In this document: piece after piece, positions 1 to 8,218 of the stretch
How the letters are laid out: the number at the start of each line of letters is the position of its first letter
Position numbering within the stretch: the first letter of the stretch is position 1
NCBI RefSeq assembly: GCF_024519285.1
Contig: NZ_JAMZCY010000009.1
Location: 1-64,000 of the forward strand
Length of the DNA: 64,000 nucleotides
From: Cohnella sp. WQ 127256
GTDB taxonomy: Bacteria > Bacillota > Bacilli > Paenibacillales > Paenibacillaceae
Reading direction: 5' to 3'
Made by a program: the position numbers and the translations under genes
Notes under the pieces: generated by a model
What the model was told of the DNA's origin: nothing
What the model saw: the letters and a program-made list of their open reading frames with translations, nothing else
Database searches by the model: none

Positions 1-215
1 CCATCAAATTCACATATAATTGTGTCTTCAATTACTTTTCGTTGGCCATTAATTTCATATTCTAAGCGAATTGGAAACTCTACATATGTAATTTCTGGAC
101 GCGGGGGATTAGGTTCCAAAATGCCTCCAATAAAAATGAGTAACCACGGTAATAAAAATAATATTATTATTGAAAAAGCAACTACTAAAGGAATCCATAC
201 GATTTTGGTTTTTAT
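1..215 (-). CDS. Partial small membrane-anchored protein (cassette 0)
   Basis: The frame encodes one hydrophobic segment (VVAFSIIILFLLPWLLIFI) followed by a Pro-rich turn and a hydrophilic part that runs off the left edge. I do not recognise the family. The frame has no ATG, GTG or TTG at its beginning: an ATA codon at 213-215 lies about 8 nt after an AGGAG (225-229), while the ATG at 220-222 is in another frame and stops after 38 codons. Either a rare ATA start, a frameshift or a sequencing error explains this. It is the gene of the cassette whose far end is outside the window. Confidence 0.5.
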   Translation of the reverse strand, partial: MKTKIVWIPLVVAFSIIILFLLPWLLIFIGGILEPNPPRPEITYVEFPIRLEYEINGQRKVIEDTIICEFD

Positions 216-271
216 ATTTCATTCTCCTGACTATTAGGAAATTCAGATCTTAAACTCTTTGCGCCAATTTC

Positions 272-417
272 TTATAACGTTCTTGTATTCACGACGTCGA
301 TCTCCCTTAGATAGCTCCTATCTTAGGGAGATCGATGGGTCCGGCTGCTCATGCTTCCCAGAAATCCCTCTACCGGACCGAGGGCCGTATGCCCGATGCG
401 TGAATACTGTGTTATAT
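272..417 (-). repeat. attC site S1
   Basis: Left core TTATAAC, right core GTTATAT. It contains an inner hairpin with stem GATCTCCCTTAGATA, a CCGG-rich arm pair and a GAGGGCC/GGGC-like arm. Type A site. Confidence 0.85.
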
Positions 418-449
418 GAAGTTACAGCCATCCTCGACTTACTACAAAT

Positions 450-788
450 CTACTTTGATTTATTCATTTCTATAAGCTTCATATATTCAAAATACCAATC
501 TTTCCTTGAATGTTTAATTTGGCTTAGAACTTCATTTAATGCACTACCCCTCAACTTAATTAGTTTTGAAAAATCAATATCTGAATTATTAATCCATATC
601 TGTGCTAGTGTTTCACCGCAACTTGCTCTTAACGTGTTCTCATTCTTGTCGTCAAGAGCTTCTTCCAATAATGCATTAATAACAATATCATTATTGAATT
701 CATATAAATCTATTATTGCATCATCTCTTTCATCATCTCTTGCTTCTTTGTCTTGCATGATACTTATTAGTTGTTCCCATTTCTCCAT
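450..788 (-). CDS. HEAT-like helical protein (cassette 1)
   Basis: 112 residues, acidic, all-helical in appearance, with a motif resembling PBS-lyase/HEAT repeats (ERDDAIIDLYEFNNDIVINA, then LRASCGETLAQIW). No catalytic residues are seen, so a protein-binding role is only a guess. The ATG at 788 follows an AGGTGA box. An in-frame ATG inside the upstream attC site at 863 would add 25 residues but has no clear ribosome binding site of its own. The gene sits alone between S1 and S2. Confidence 0.75.
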   Translation of the reverse strand: MEKWEQLISIMQDKEARDDERDDAIIDLYEFNNDIVINALLEEALDDKNENTLRASCGETLAQIWINNSDIDFSKLIKLRGSALNEVLSQIKHSRKDWYFEYMKLIEMNKSK

Positions 789-833
789 CGAATCACCTTT
801 AAAATATGATTTAATATACACTGCTGTAATTTC

Positions 834-980
834 ATATAACGTTCTTGTATTCACGACGTCCATCCCCCTTAGATAGCTCTTATCTTAGGGGGATGGATGT
901 GTCCGGCTGCTTACGCTTCCCCGAATTCCCTCGGCCGGACCGAGGGCCAAATGGCCCGATGCGTGAATATGGTGTTAGGC
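834..980 (-). repeat. attC site S2
   Basis: Left core ATATAAC, right core GTTAGGC. Type A, with hairpin arm CCATCCCCCTTAGATA and a CCGGC/GCCGG arm. Its left end matches the right end of S1 over 10 bases. Confidence 0.9.
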
Positions 981-1005
981 GAAGTAAATCTCTACATTGA
1001 ATGTG

Positions 1006-1764
1006 CTAATAAGCTGTCATCACTTTATTAATTATCTTTTCTAATTCGATTGTTCTAATGTCAATAGATGCAATAATCCATTTGTCAGTGTCCAATTTGT
1101 CCTCATGGTATTTATCATTTCCCCAATGCTCCTTTCCATGAAATATTTCTACAAAAACTTGAAAATAGTCTTGTTGTGAAGTGTTACTTAAAAGATCACT
1201 TGGAAACCAACCAATTAGTTTTATTGATATTGGTGTTGTATCATAATCAATTTCAATTTGAAATCCATAATTGGTCTCTCTTCCTTTATTATCAAACAAG
1301 TCGAAGATTGCTTCTTTTACTAATTGCACAATACCATCGGTCGACTTTAAGAAATACCATACTACATCAAGCAATTCCTTACATCTATTGATGTCTGGTG
1401 GTGGTGCGTCATTATGTTCAATGTCGTTTCTAATGGTTAGAAGATTTTTCATTAGATACGGTCTTACAATGCCATACCTCTCAAGGAGTTCAAGGTAACC
1501 TTTTGGTTTGTTCAGTATATCTATCTTTTTGAACGAGTAAGTATCCTCAATGAGTTTTAAACGTTGATTCAAACTCCTTTTGAGATTTAAAATCCCATCA
1601 GATAATTGCAGATCATTTGTTGCTTCCTCAATCAGAACTCTTGAATGTTCCCAAATGATATATGCCCTATTAATAGAGTTTGATGAAATAACAGCCCCGC
1701 CTGCTGATGACTGATTCCATTCGAATACTTCTTTGGGAAGCCAAATTGTGTTGATTTTTACCAC
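1006..1764 (-). CDS. Predicted HEPN-type protein (cassette 2)
   Basis: 252 residues. The central helical region contains RNDIEHND, an Rx4H arrangement typical of HEPN RNase domains (around residues 120-125). An N-terminal helical part and a C-terminal beta-rich part (about 165-250) are not recognised. HEPN proteins are often RNA-cleaving toxins or defence effectors, but that function is inferred only from the motif. The start is uncertain: the GTG at 1762-1764 overlaps the AAGAGG box, which is too close for normal spacing, and no better in-frame start follows. Confidence 0.65.
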   Translation of the reverse strand: MVKINTIWLPKEVFEWNQSSAGGAVISSNSINRAYIIWEHSRVLIEEATNDLQLSDGILNLKRSLNQRLKLIEDTYSFKKIDILNKPKGYLELLERYGIVRPYLMKNLLTIRNDIEHNDAPPPDINRCKELLDVVWYFLKSTDGIVQLVKEAIFDLFDNKGRETNYGFQIEIDYDTTPISIKLIGWFPSDLLSNTSQQDYFQVFVEIFHGKEHWGNDKYHEDKLDTDKWIIASIDIRTIELEKIINKVMTAY

Positions 1765-1780
1765 CTCTTAAATTTATTTC

Positions 1781-1928
1781 GCCTAACGTTGTTGTATTCG
1801 CGACGTCCATTCCCCTTAGATAGCTCTTATCTTAGGGGAATGGATGTATCTGCCTGATTTCTCTTCCTCGAAATCTCTTCTAGCAGATCAAGGGCCGTAT
1901 GGCCTGCAGCGCGAATATTGTGTTATGC
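1781..1928 (-). repeat. attC site S3
   Basis: Left core GCCTAAC, right core GTTATGC. Type B: the middle arm reads TCTGCCTG / GGCAGATC instead of the CCGG arm, and the right box is GCGCGAATATTGTGTTA. Confidence 0.9.
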
Positions 1929-2433
1929 GTTGTTCCCGACCTCTCGAAATACATTCAACTCTTCACTAAAGCAAAGCGACTATCCTTAAGGATCTTTTGA
2001 TTATTAGTTATTATGATGCTCTTGGTTTATGGCCTTTAGTTCTTATGATGTCCTTTAGTTCTTATGATGTCTTTGGTTTTTATGATGCTTTTAGGTTTAT
2101 GTTGCTCCTGGGTCTATGTTGCACTTGAGGTTATGTTGCTCTTGTGTCTATGTTGCTCTTGAGGTTATGTTGCTCTTGAGGTTATGTTGCTCTTGTGTCT
2201 ATGTTGCTCTTGAGGTTATGTTGCTCTTGAGGTTATGTTGCTCTTGAGGTTATGTTGCTCTTGTGTCTATGTTGCTCTTGAGGTTATGTTGCTCTTGTGT
2301 CTATGTTGCTCTTGAGGTTATGTTGCTTTTGGATCTTAGTTGTTACTGATTATTTTGCTTTATTATGTTCTTAGCTTTTAATGATAATCTTGGTTCGCAC
2401 AATCTAGCCTTTATAAATGCTCTCGGGAATTAC
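1929..2433 (-). other. ORF-less cassette 3
   Basis: Between S3 and S4 no ORF with a plausible start exists on either strand. Nearly half of the cassette is a 17 bp tandem repeat. Its ends are perfectly complementary over 9 bases (GTTATGCGT at 1922, ACGCATAAC at 2432), so it is a genuine cassette rather than degraded sequence. Confidence 0.75.
2099..2337. repeat. 17 bp tandem repeat, about 14 units
   Basis: The unit is TATGTTGCTCTTGAGGT, alternating irregularly with a variant ending TTGTGTC. About 14 units can be counted. More decayed copies (ATGATGCTCTTGG and similar) extend the block left to about 2010. Seventeen is not a multiple of three and stops fall in every frame, so it is non-coding. 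Confidence 0.85.
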
Positions 2434-2621
2434 GCATAACGTTCTTGTATTCACGACGTCTAACTCCCTTAAGCCCGAAGGGCGGCCGCGATGCGGTTAG
2501 GGAGTTGGATGTGTCCGGCTGATTCCACTTCTTGAGACTAGAATCTACTCCAACCGAATCCTCTCCTGCTCCGGTCCGGACCGAGGGGCGCATGCCCCGA
2601 TGCGTGAATATGGTGTTATCC
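2434..2621 (-). repeat. attC site S4
   Basis: Left core GCATAAC, right core GTTATCC. Longer type A site: the first arm carries two small hairpins (GCCCGAAGGGC and CCGCGATGCGG) inside a CCAACTCCCTTA / TAGGGAGTTGG stem. Confidence 0.88.
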
Positions 2622-2668
2622 GATGCCTCCGACTTCTTGACTAATCTACTCTACAATCATTTTTGGTC

Positions 2669-2989
2669 TTAATATGTATATATCACTAGTAAAATAACGA
2701 TCATTACTGGTATTAATAATATTGAGATTGTTTCAATGATTAATTTTGTTAAAGGCTTACTCTTAGATTTCATAATAAAAAATCCATGAATCGCTATAAT
2801 TCCATTACTGTATAGATAAAACAAGCCCTTACTTAATTTATACGCAGCAGGAACATAAGCAATAGCTCCAGGAGACAAGTTATCCATTTCCATTTGAAAA
2901 TTCCTATGCCATTGATTATCGTGAATCACCCAGAATAGCCAACCAATATGCAAAATAATTATTATCAATAAGTAAATATACTTGTTCAA
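2669..2989 (-). CDS. Small integral membrane protein (cassette 4)
   Basis: 106 residues with about three membrane segments: an N-terminal one (residues 4-22), a middle one around residues 55-72, and a C-terminal one (84-105). Family not recognised. The TTG start is preceded by AAGGGAG with a 7 nt gap, which makes the start convincing. A terminator-like hairpin lies upstream of it inside the same cassette, so the gene probably has its own promoter between the hairpin and the start. Confidence 0.7.
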   Translation of the reverse strand: MNKYIYLLIIIILHIGWLFWVIHDNQWHRNFQMEMDNLSPGAIAYVPAAYKLSKGLFYLYSNGIIAIHGFFIMKSKSKPLTKLIIETISILLIPVMIVILLVIYTY

Positions 2990-3116
2990 TGAATAACTCC
3001 CTTGAGGGCCTTTCTTCCTCTTCGATTGATATTATTTTCAATAGAACCAATCATTTAACTGGTATTATAAACCATAAATACTAAATAAGCTTATGAGAAT
3101 TCTAGATGCCTACTCC

Positions 3117-3168
3117 TAAAAAAGACGCATTGATGAAGAATGTTGCTCACTCCTCAGATCAATGCGAC
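3117..3168 (-). terminator. Terminator-like hairpin in the leader of cassette 4
   Basis: On the minus strand GCATTGAT pairs with ATCAATGC across a 23 nt loop and is followed by a run of six T. It lies between the cassette boundary and the gene, so it would block read-through from the preceding cassette. Confidence 0.6.
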
Positions 3169-3256
3169 TAATGATGTTTATGAATTTGACTTCTTCTTAT
3201 TTATCATACAAATAATAGTGCTCTGGCGATTTAGTCCTTACACTCTCGGAGGTTTC

Positions 3257-3449
3257 GGATAACGTTATTGTGTTCACGACGTCCCACCGACTTAAGGCGA
3301 CGAAGTCGCCGGGCGCGATGCGTTTAGTCGGTGCGGATGTGTCCGGCTGATCCCACCTCCCTGCTGCTGTCAATTACATCTTTGAACCCTCATCTAACTT
3401 CTGTCGGACCGAGGGCCGAATGGCCCGAAGCGTGAACATGGTGTTATAT
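3257..3449 (-). repeat. attC site S5
   Basis: Left core GGATAAC, right core GTTATAT. Long type A site with a CCACCGACTTA arm containing a GGCGACGAAGTCGCC hairpin; the inner box is TTCACG / CGTGAA. Confidence 0.88.
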
Positions 3450-3459
3450 GACGTGGATG

Positions 3460-4380
3460 TCATCTTTGAATAGCATCACAATTTTTTTTATTTGACCTTC
3501 TCTCAAAGTACTTAGAAACAGAGTATGAAATAAAAAATCCAATAATTGTTAAGTTAAACAGATATCCAAATAGATGCTCTATAAACGGTACGTATACTAT
3601 AAAATCATTACTTATTTTTATATCACCAGGAAATGAGAAAAATGGACTGAGTCCTTTGTAAATAACAAAAGAAATATAGCCGAGACCACCGTTATTGATA
3701 ATATTCAATTGATCCTCTGTATAAAAAGAGAAGAAATTATTTGTATTTATATAAAACATTCCAAAAGTCAGACCAATAAACGATAAATTTAGTATCAATA
3801 AAATACAAATGAAATTAATAAATTGAAACAACAACGACTTAAAACTATCGATAACATTCTTAATTAATGCAAATGAGTAACCTATTGAAAGTGTAATAGC
3901 AAGAAATAAAATAGTCAGGTTGTCAATCTCGTTTAACAATAATTGAAATGTTACCAATGGGTACATTATGACTATTGAGAGTTTAAGAAAATAAAAAAGA
4001 CTATCATTAAGTAGATCTTCAAATGATTTATGAATGTAAAGACCTATCCCAATAAAAATATATACAATCATAATAATTATGACTGTTCTTTCAAAACTAT
4101 TAGAAGTAGTATAATTATTTTTCGAAAGTAAAATAGCTCCGGAAAACATAAGAATAAAAAATGAACCTAATAACTTTGCTCTCGAATTTACATAAAGTAA
4201 ATCTAGAAATCCATTTAAAAGTTGGTTTTTGACTGACCTGTTTCTTAAATGTGCATTAACTGAATTGGCACTTTTAACTTGTCTGCTTTCTTTTATTTTT
4301 TTTATAAATTTAAAGAAGTCTTTAGTTCTGATCCATATTGTTAAAAGATAAGATGTTACAATTAATAAAACTAGAAACAT
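3460..4380 (-). CDS. Polytopic membrane protein of unknown function (cassette 5)
   Basis: 306 residues, very AT-rich and rich in Ile, Phe, Asn and Lys. A membrane segment at the N-terminus is followed by a basic stretch (about residues 18-50), then roughly six further membrane segments and a basic C-terminus (FERRSNKKN). The family is not recognised. Composition is unlike the chromosomal genes to the right. The ribosome binding site is poor (GAGAGGG is about 25 nt upstream), so the start is uncertain. Confidence 0.65.
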   Translation of the reverse strand: MFLVLLIVTSYLLTIWIRTKDFFKFIKKIKESRQVKSANSVNAHLRNRSVKNQLLNGFLDLLYVNSRAKLLGSFFILMFSGAILLSKNNYTTSNSFERTVIIIMIVYIFIGIGLYIHKSFEDLLNDSLFYFLKLSIVIMYPLVTFQLLLNEIDNLTILFLAITLSIGYSFALIKNVIDSFKSLLFQFINFICILLILNLSFIGLTFGMFYINTNNFFSFYTEDQLNIINNGGLGYISFVIYKGLSPFFSFPGDIKISNDFIVYVPFIEHLFGYLFNLTIIGFFISYSVSKYFERRSNKKNCDAIQR

Positions 4381-4443
4381 ACTAAAAATGTAAAAAATTT
4401 TAATCCCTCTCTCTTTAATTACTTATAATTATACATCCATGTC

Positions 4444-4591
4444 ATATAACGTTCTTGTATTCGCGACGTCCATTCCCCTTAGATAGCTCTTATCTTAGGG
4501 GAATGGATGTGTCCGGCTGATTCCGCTTCTCCGAAATCCCTCTGCCGGACCGAGGGGGCTTGTCCCCCGAAGCGCGAATATGGTGTTAGAT
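4444..4591 (-). repeat. attC site S6
   Basis: Left core ATATAAC, right core GTTAGAT. Type A with stem CCATTCCCCTTAGATA. The third arm is GGGGGCTTGTCCCCC. Left flank complementary to the S5 right flank over 17 bases with one mismatch. Confidence 0.9.
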
Positions 4592-4636
4592 GATGTCGTC
4601 GACTTCCTTGAGTAACCCTTCAGAATTTCATTTAAT

Positions 4637-5011
4637 TTACTGATCCTCATTTCTATTTTCATAAAAAATAATTCTGTTTCCAAATGGATCTATTACACAA
4701 CATTCTTCACTACCCCAAGGTTTACTCTCTAATCCTGGTCTTGAATAGTTGTATTGCTTTTCAATAAGATTCATTTGGAATTCTTTTATTCCGATTACTT
4801 CTATTCTTATTGCAGCTCCTGGACTACAATCTCCATAATGTTCACTTAAATGTATCTTTAATTCGTTCTTTGAAATCTGCATATATAAAGGTAAATCGTC
4901 CTCAAATCGATGCTCCCAATCTACCTTGAATTCTAAGTAATCAATATAAAACTCCCTTGCCTTCATTACATCAAAAATTCGAAGTATAGGTACTATATTA
5001 TTAAGCTTCAT
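4637..5011 (-). CDS. Glyoxalase/bleomycin-resistance (VOC) family protein (cassette 6)
   Basis: 124 residues with the vicinal-oxygen-chelate fold pattern: PILRIFDVMKAREFYIDYL at the start, a central HLSEHYGDC region and the C-terminal strand pair CCVIDPFGNRIIFYEN. It resembles the bleomycin-binding/glyoxalase branch, whose members bind or detoxify small molecules; the substrate here is unknown. The ATG at 5011 follows GGAGGTTAGAGGG. The in-frame ATG in the attC site at 5089 would give a 26-residue extension with no homology expected. Confidence 0.85.
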   Translation of the reverse strand: MKLNNIVPILRIFDVMKAREFYIDYLEFKVDWEHRFEDDLPLYMQISKNELKIHLSEHYGDCSPGAAIRIEVIGIKEFQMNLIEKQYNYSRPGLESKPWGSEECCVIDPFGNRIIFYENRNEDQ

Positions 5012-5059
5012 CCCTCTAACCTCCATAAAATATGATCTTAACCGAACTTCGACGATTTC

Positions 5060-5207
5060 ATCTAACGTTGTCGTATTCGCGACGTCCATTCCCCTTAGAT
5101 AGCTCCTATCTTAGGGGGATGGATGTGTCCGGCTGCTTACACTTCCCCGAAATACCTCTTCCGGACCGAGGGGGCTAGTCCCCCGAAGCGCGAATATGGT
5201 GTTAAGT
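5060..5207 (-). repeat. attC site S7
   Basis: Left core ATCTAAC, right core GTTAAGT. Type A with CCATTCCCCTTAGATA arm and GGGGGCTAGTCCCCC third arm. Confidence 0.9.
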
Positions 5208-5253
5208 GAAGTTGCCGCCTTCTGTGAATATCAATCAACTTAAAATTTATTAA

Positions 5254-6585
5254 TTAATTCTTCATCCTTCTCCGTATCCAATCTTGTATCTCTAATCCAT
5301 TTAACTTTTTCTTTGACCCGTTAACCCTTACAAAAGATTCATTCCCGCCTGTAAAAAACAAAGTCATTTCATCTAGAGGTTTGGGAACTATTATTTCAAC
5401 AACAAAAAATTCATTATTTAATTTATCAATACTAAAAACGTTATGAAAAAATATTTGATAAGATGTGGGATCAAGTGAAGGTAGCAAATTATATAGTTTA
5501 GAGCTTATCGAACATTTCAGTTCATCTCGCTCTTTATAACTTAATTTAAGACCAACGATTTTTCTATCATTATTTATACCGAAGAATATTCTTCCTCCTT
5601 GGCTATTCAAAAATGAACAGACATATTCATCAACACAATTAGTAATGGTTTTTACTATGTTTCCTGATTTTGAAAAATCCTTAAATTCATAATAATTATC
5701 TTCTTCTAAGCTTATTGTCTTTCCGATTTCAAATCTAATATCTGTTGGCGTTATTTCATTACTCTGTTCATCAAAAACAAACATTGTTTTCCACATATTT
5801 AGAAGTGTGTCTAGGTGTACTTTAGACAATTTACCAATTTTAGTTTTAAGATATCTCTTTTCAATTGCTCTTGCTTGTTCTACTAAGATAATACTGTCTC
5901 TATTCAGGTTGGAATTTTCTGGATTAATTAAAATATGGGATTGCATTTCTTTATAATTTAGATTTGAAGTTAATGGTGCAACAATTGTTTGAAAATTATT
6001 GTCCTTAGAAATTATTACTACGGGTCTTATTTGCGTTTGCAAGGATAGATTTGGCAAGGAGAATTCCGCCAAGAAAATATCTCCTTGATCAATAAGAGGG
6101 TCTTTAACCTCAAAAACAAAATGCTCTTCATTAATCTCATTCCATTTTGGATTCTGATATCGCTTCTTCTTATTATCCCAATCCATTTTCACTTCTTTAT
6201 ATAAACCTTGTGGAAAAATCCTCGGTGCAAACTCTTTTGGATAGTACTCGATCCATCGAACTAAATTTGTCAATAAATCTTCATCCAATAGATGCTCATA
6301 AAAGATATAATCAAAAAATGAGAACCTGATTTTTGTAGAGATATCTTCAAAGTAATTGGTTATGCCGACCCCTTCTTTAATCGCTTTAACATATATCGTT
6401 GCTATTCTATCCAATTTCAGGTCCTCTTCATGACCAACATGTATTTCTATCTCACAAGTATAGATCTGAACATTGTTATATTCATCTGGAGCAATTGATG
6501 CACACAAGTATGGCCAATTAAACTTATAGACCCCTGGATGAAATGTTAAGTTATTTCTCCTTTTTTGCCTCGTAAGCCAACTCAT
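5254..6585 (-). CDS. Three-part protein with MazF/PemK-like and AlbA_2 (Schlafen-like) domains (cassette 7)
   Basis: 443 residues. Residues 1-160 are a beta-rich region I do not recognise. Residues about 166-270 look like a MazF/PemK barrel: GDIFLAEF, RPVVIIS, then VEQARAIEKRYL. Residues about 290-443 look like an AlbA_2 (Schlafen AAA_4-type) domain: YEFKDF, FLNSQGGRIFFGINNDRKIVG-like core, and a FVRVNGSKK strand. MazF proteins are RNases; AlbA_2 domains occur in nucleic-acid-binding and defence proteins. Joined in one chain they suggest an RNA-targeting stress or phage-defence factor, which is inference. The start ATG follows AAGGAG at good spacing. No antitoxin gene shares the cassette. Confidence 0.78.
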   Translation of the reverse strand: MSWLTRQKRRNNLTFHPGVYKFNWPYLCASIAPDEYNNVQIYTCEIEIHVGHEEDLKLDRIATIYVKAIKEGVGITNYFEDISTKIRFSFFDYIFYEHLLDEDLLTNLVRWIEYYPKEFAPRIFPQGLYKEVKMDWDNKKKRYQNPKWNEINEEHFVFEVKDPLIDQGDIFLAEFSLPNLSLQTQIRPVVIISKDNNFQTIVAPLTSNLNYKEMQSHILINPENSNLNRDSIILVEQARAIEKRYLKTKIGKLSKVHLDTLLNMWKTMFVFDEQSNEITPTDIRFEIGKTISLEEDNYYEFKDFSKSGNIVKTITNCVDEYVCSFLNSQGGRIFFGINNDRKIVGLKLSYKERDELKCSISSKLYNLLPSLDPTSYQIFFHNVFSIDKLNNEFFVVEIIVPKPLDEMTLFFTGGNESFVRVNGSKKKLNGLEIQDWIRRRMKN

Positions 6586-6630
6586 AGAAGGTACTCCTTT
6601 TTTTATCTTCTTAAATCTTGCGGCAATTTC

Positions 6631-6820
6631 ACTTAACGTTCTTGTATTCACGACGTCCCACCACCTTAAGCCCGAAGGGCGGCCGCGATGCGGTTGGGTG
6701 GTGCGGATGTGTCCGGCTGATTCTGCTTCCCTGCAACTGAAAACTCCTCATCGATTCCGCTACTTTCTCCGGCCCGGACCGAGGCAGCTCGTCTGCCGAA
6801 GCGTGAATACGGTGTTATGT
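6631..6820 (-). repeat. attC site S8
   Basis: Left core ACTTAAC, right core GTTATGT. The two cores of this site do not match each other, but each matches the facing core of its own cassette exactly, which illustrates the circle-insertion rule. Confidence 0.9.
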
Positions 6821-7100
6821 GCTGTTCCTGCCTTCTTAGAAATACATACCTATTCTTCAACGCCTATCTTTCCTAATAATAAGTAGTATTCTGTCTTTCC
6901 TGTCTTTCCTGTCTTTTACTGTTCTTTTGTGTTTAAATCGAAACACTCATTTGATTCATCAATTCACTTATTCCATACCAATCTTTAATTTCCTTTCATT
7001 TCCTTATGTGACGTTGACATTTTTCTACAAAAAAAGCCGCATCTTATGCAGCTTCAAAATACTAACTATTCTATTCTTTACTCAGCACTACAGGAATTGC
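6821..7100 (-). other. ORF-less cassette 8
   Basis: No credible ORF on either strand. It holds short direct repeats (TGTCTTTCC three times near 6893-6920) and an intrinsic terminator. It may specify a small RNA of about 80 nt or simply carry a terminator; nothing more can be said. Confidence 0.6.
7028..7054 (-). terminator. Intrinsic terminator in cassette 8
   Basis: On the minus strand AGCTGCAT / ATGCGGCT with a 3 nt loop, followed by seven T. Confidence 0.7.
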
Positions 7101-7289
7101 ACATAACGTTGTTGTATTCACGACGTCCCACCGACTTAAGGCGAAGAAGTCGCCGGCCGCGATGCGGTTAGTCGGTGCGGATGTGTCCGGTTGATTCGGC
7201 TTCCCTGCTACTGAAATGCTTCTCCGAATCCACTTCTAACTTCTGCCGGACCGAGGGCGAATGCCCGATGCGTGAATATGGTGTTAGAT
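7101..7289 (-). repeat. attC site S9
   Basis: Left core ACATAAC, right core GTTAGAT. Long type A with GGCGAAGAAGTCGCC hairpin in the first arm. Confidence 0.9.
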
Positions 7290-7991
7290 GAAGTCAATGC
7301 CCTCTTGAGTTACCATCTTATGTAGTTCGTTTAAACGTTTGTTAAATAATTCTTTGTTCTCATACACTTCATCGCTGGTATAATATTTAGTTTCTTCATA
7401 TTCTTGTTCACCTAAATTCAAATACTTCTTCATTGCGCCATATGCGCACCATCTAACAAAACTATCATTGTCATTCAACATTCTAAATATATAATCCATT
7501 GCTTTTTCTTTTTGTATTCCATGAATCCAATAAAGTATTTCTGTTTTGGTATATTGCCCACCGTACAACAAAGAATCGTCTAGTATAGTAAAATAATCTT
7601 CAAAACCAATCCATTCATATAGTATCTTTGCAGTCAGTGTCCGCGCATAATAAGATTGCTGAGGAAAAGCAACTACTAAATTCTCTAGAATTGGAATAGC
7701 TCTTTCATCCTTAAAAATGGAAACAGCTGTGATATATGCTGCATCACCAGTACTTAAGTTATCAAGTATCATTTGCTTTGCGACTTCATATTCTATTCCT
7801 TCCAATCTAGACCAAACACCAGTATCTTCTTCCCTCCTACCTCTAATTGCTATAGGGCCAGTAAAGTAATTGTACATGAATGAATTAAAATCATCAGAGC
7901 GATTAACTAATTGATCCGTATATTCCTTAAATTCATTATCTTGTGAACGTCTTTTAAATACCGAGATAAAACGATTTAAGAATATGTTCAT
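7284..7991 (-). CDS. HEAT-repeat-like protein (cassette 9)
   Basis: 235 residues. Helical repeats are visible: DERAIPILENLVVAF, YYARTLTAKILYEW and DSFVRWCAYGAMKKYL, the pattern of HEAT/PBS-lyase repeats that act as binding scaffolds. The ligand is unknown. The start ATG at 7991 is preceded by CGGAGAT. The stop codon TAA is formed by the conserved attC core itself (ATCTAAC on the minus strand), so gene and recombination site overlap. No other gene in the cassette. Confidence 0.75.
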   Translation of the reverse strand: MNIFLNRFISVFKRRSQDNEFKEYTDQLVNRSDDFNSFMYNYFTGPIAIRGRREEDTGVWSRLEGIEYEVAKQMILDNLSTGDAAYITAVSIFKDERAIPILENLVVAFPQQSYYARTLTAKILYEWIGFEDYFTILDDSLLYGGQYTKTEILYWIHGIQKEKAMDYIFRMLNDNDSFVRWCAYGAMKKYLNLGEQEYEETKYYTSDEVYENKELFNKRLNELHKMVTQEGIDFI

Positions 7992-8034
7992 TAGATATCT
8001 CCGTCCGAGCGAATTATGACTTTGCATTGATTTC

Positions 8035-8194
8035 ATCTAACGTTATTGTATTCACGACGTCCCACCGACTTAAGGGCCAAAGGCCCGGGCGCGATGCGCT
8101 TAGTCGGTGCGGATGTGTCTGGCTGCTCCTACTTCCTCGAAATCCCTATGCCAGACCAAGGGCGAATGCCCGATGCGTGAATATGGTGTTATGG
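8035..8194 (-). repeat. attC site S10
   Basis: Left core ATCTAAC, right core GTTATGG. Variant of type A whose middle arm is GTCTGGC / CCAGACC. Left flank matches the S9 right flank over 18 bases with one mismatch. Confidence 0.9.
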
Positions 8195-8218
8195 GATGTA
8201 CATGCCTTCTTGAAACAC

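Noticed and set aside
2099-2337. Repeat peptide encoded by the 17 bp repeats
   Set aside because: The unit length is not divisible by three and every frame on both strands contains stops.
2411-2593. Minus-strand ORFs inside long attC sites (such as 2411-2593, 6666-6860, 13864-14082)
   Set aside because: They consist almost wholly of attC sequence shared by all sites and have no start signals.
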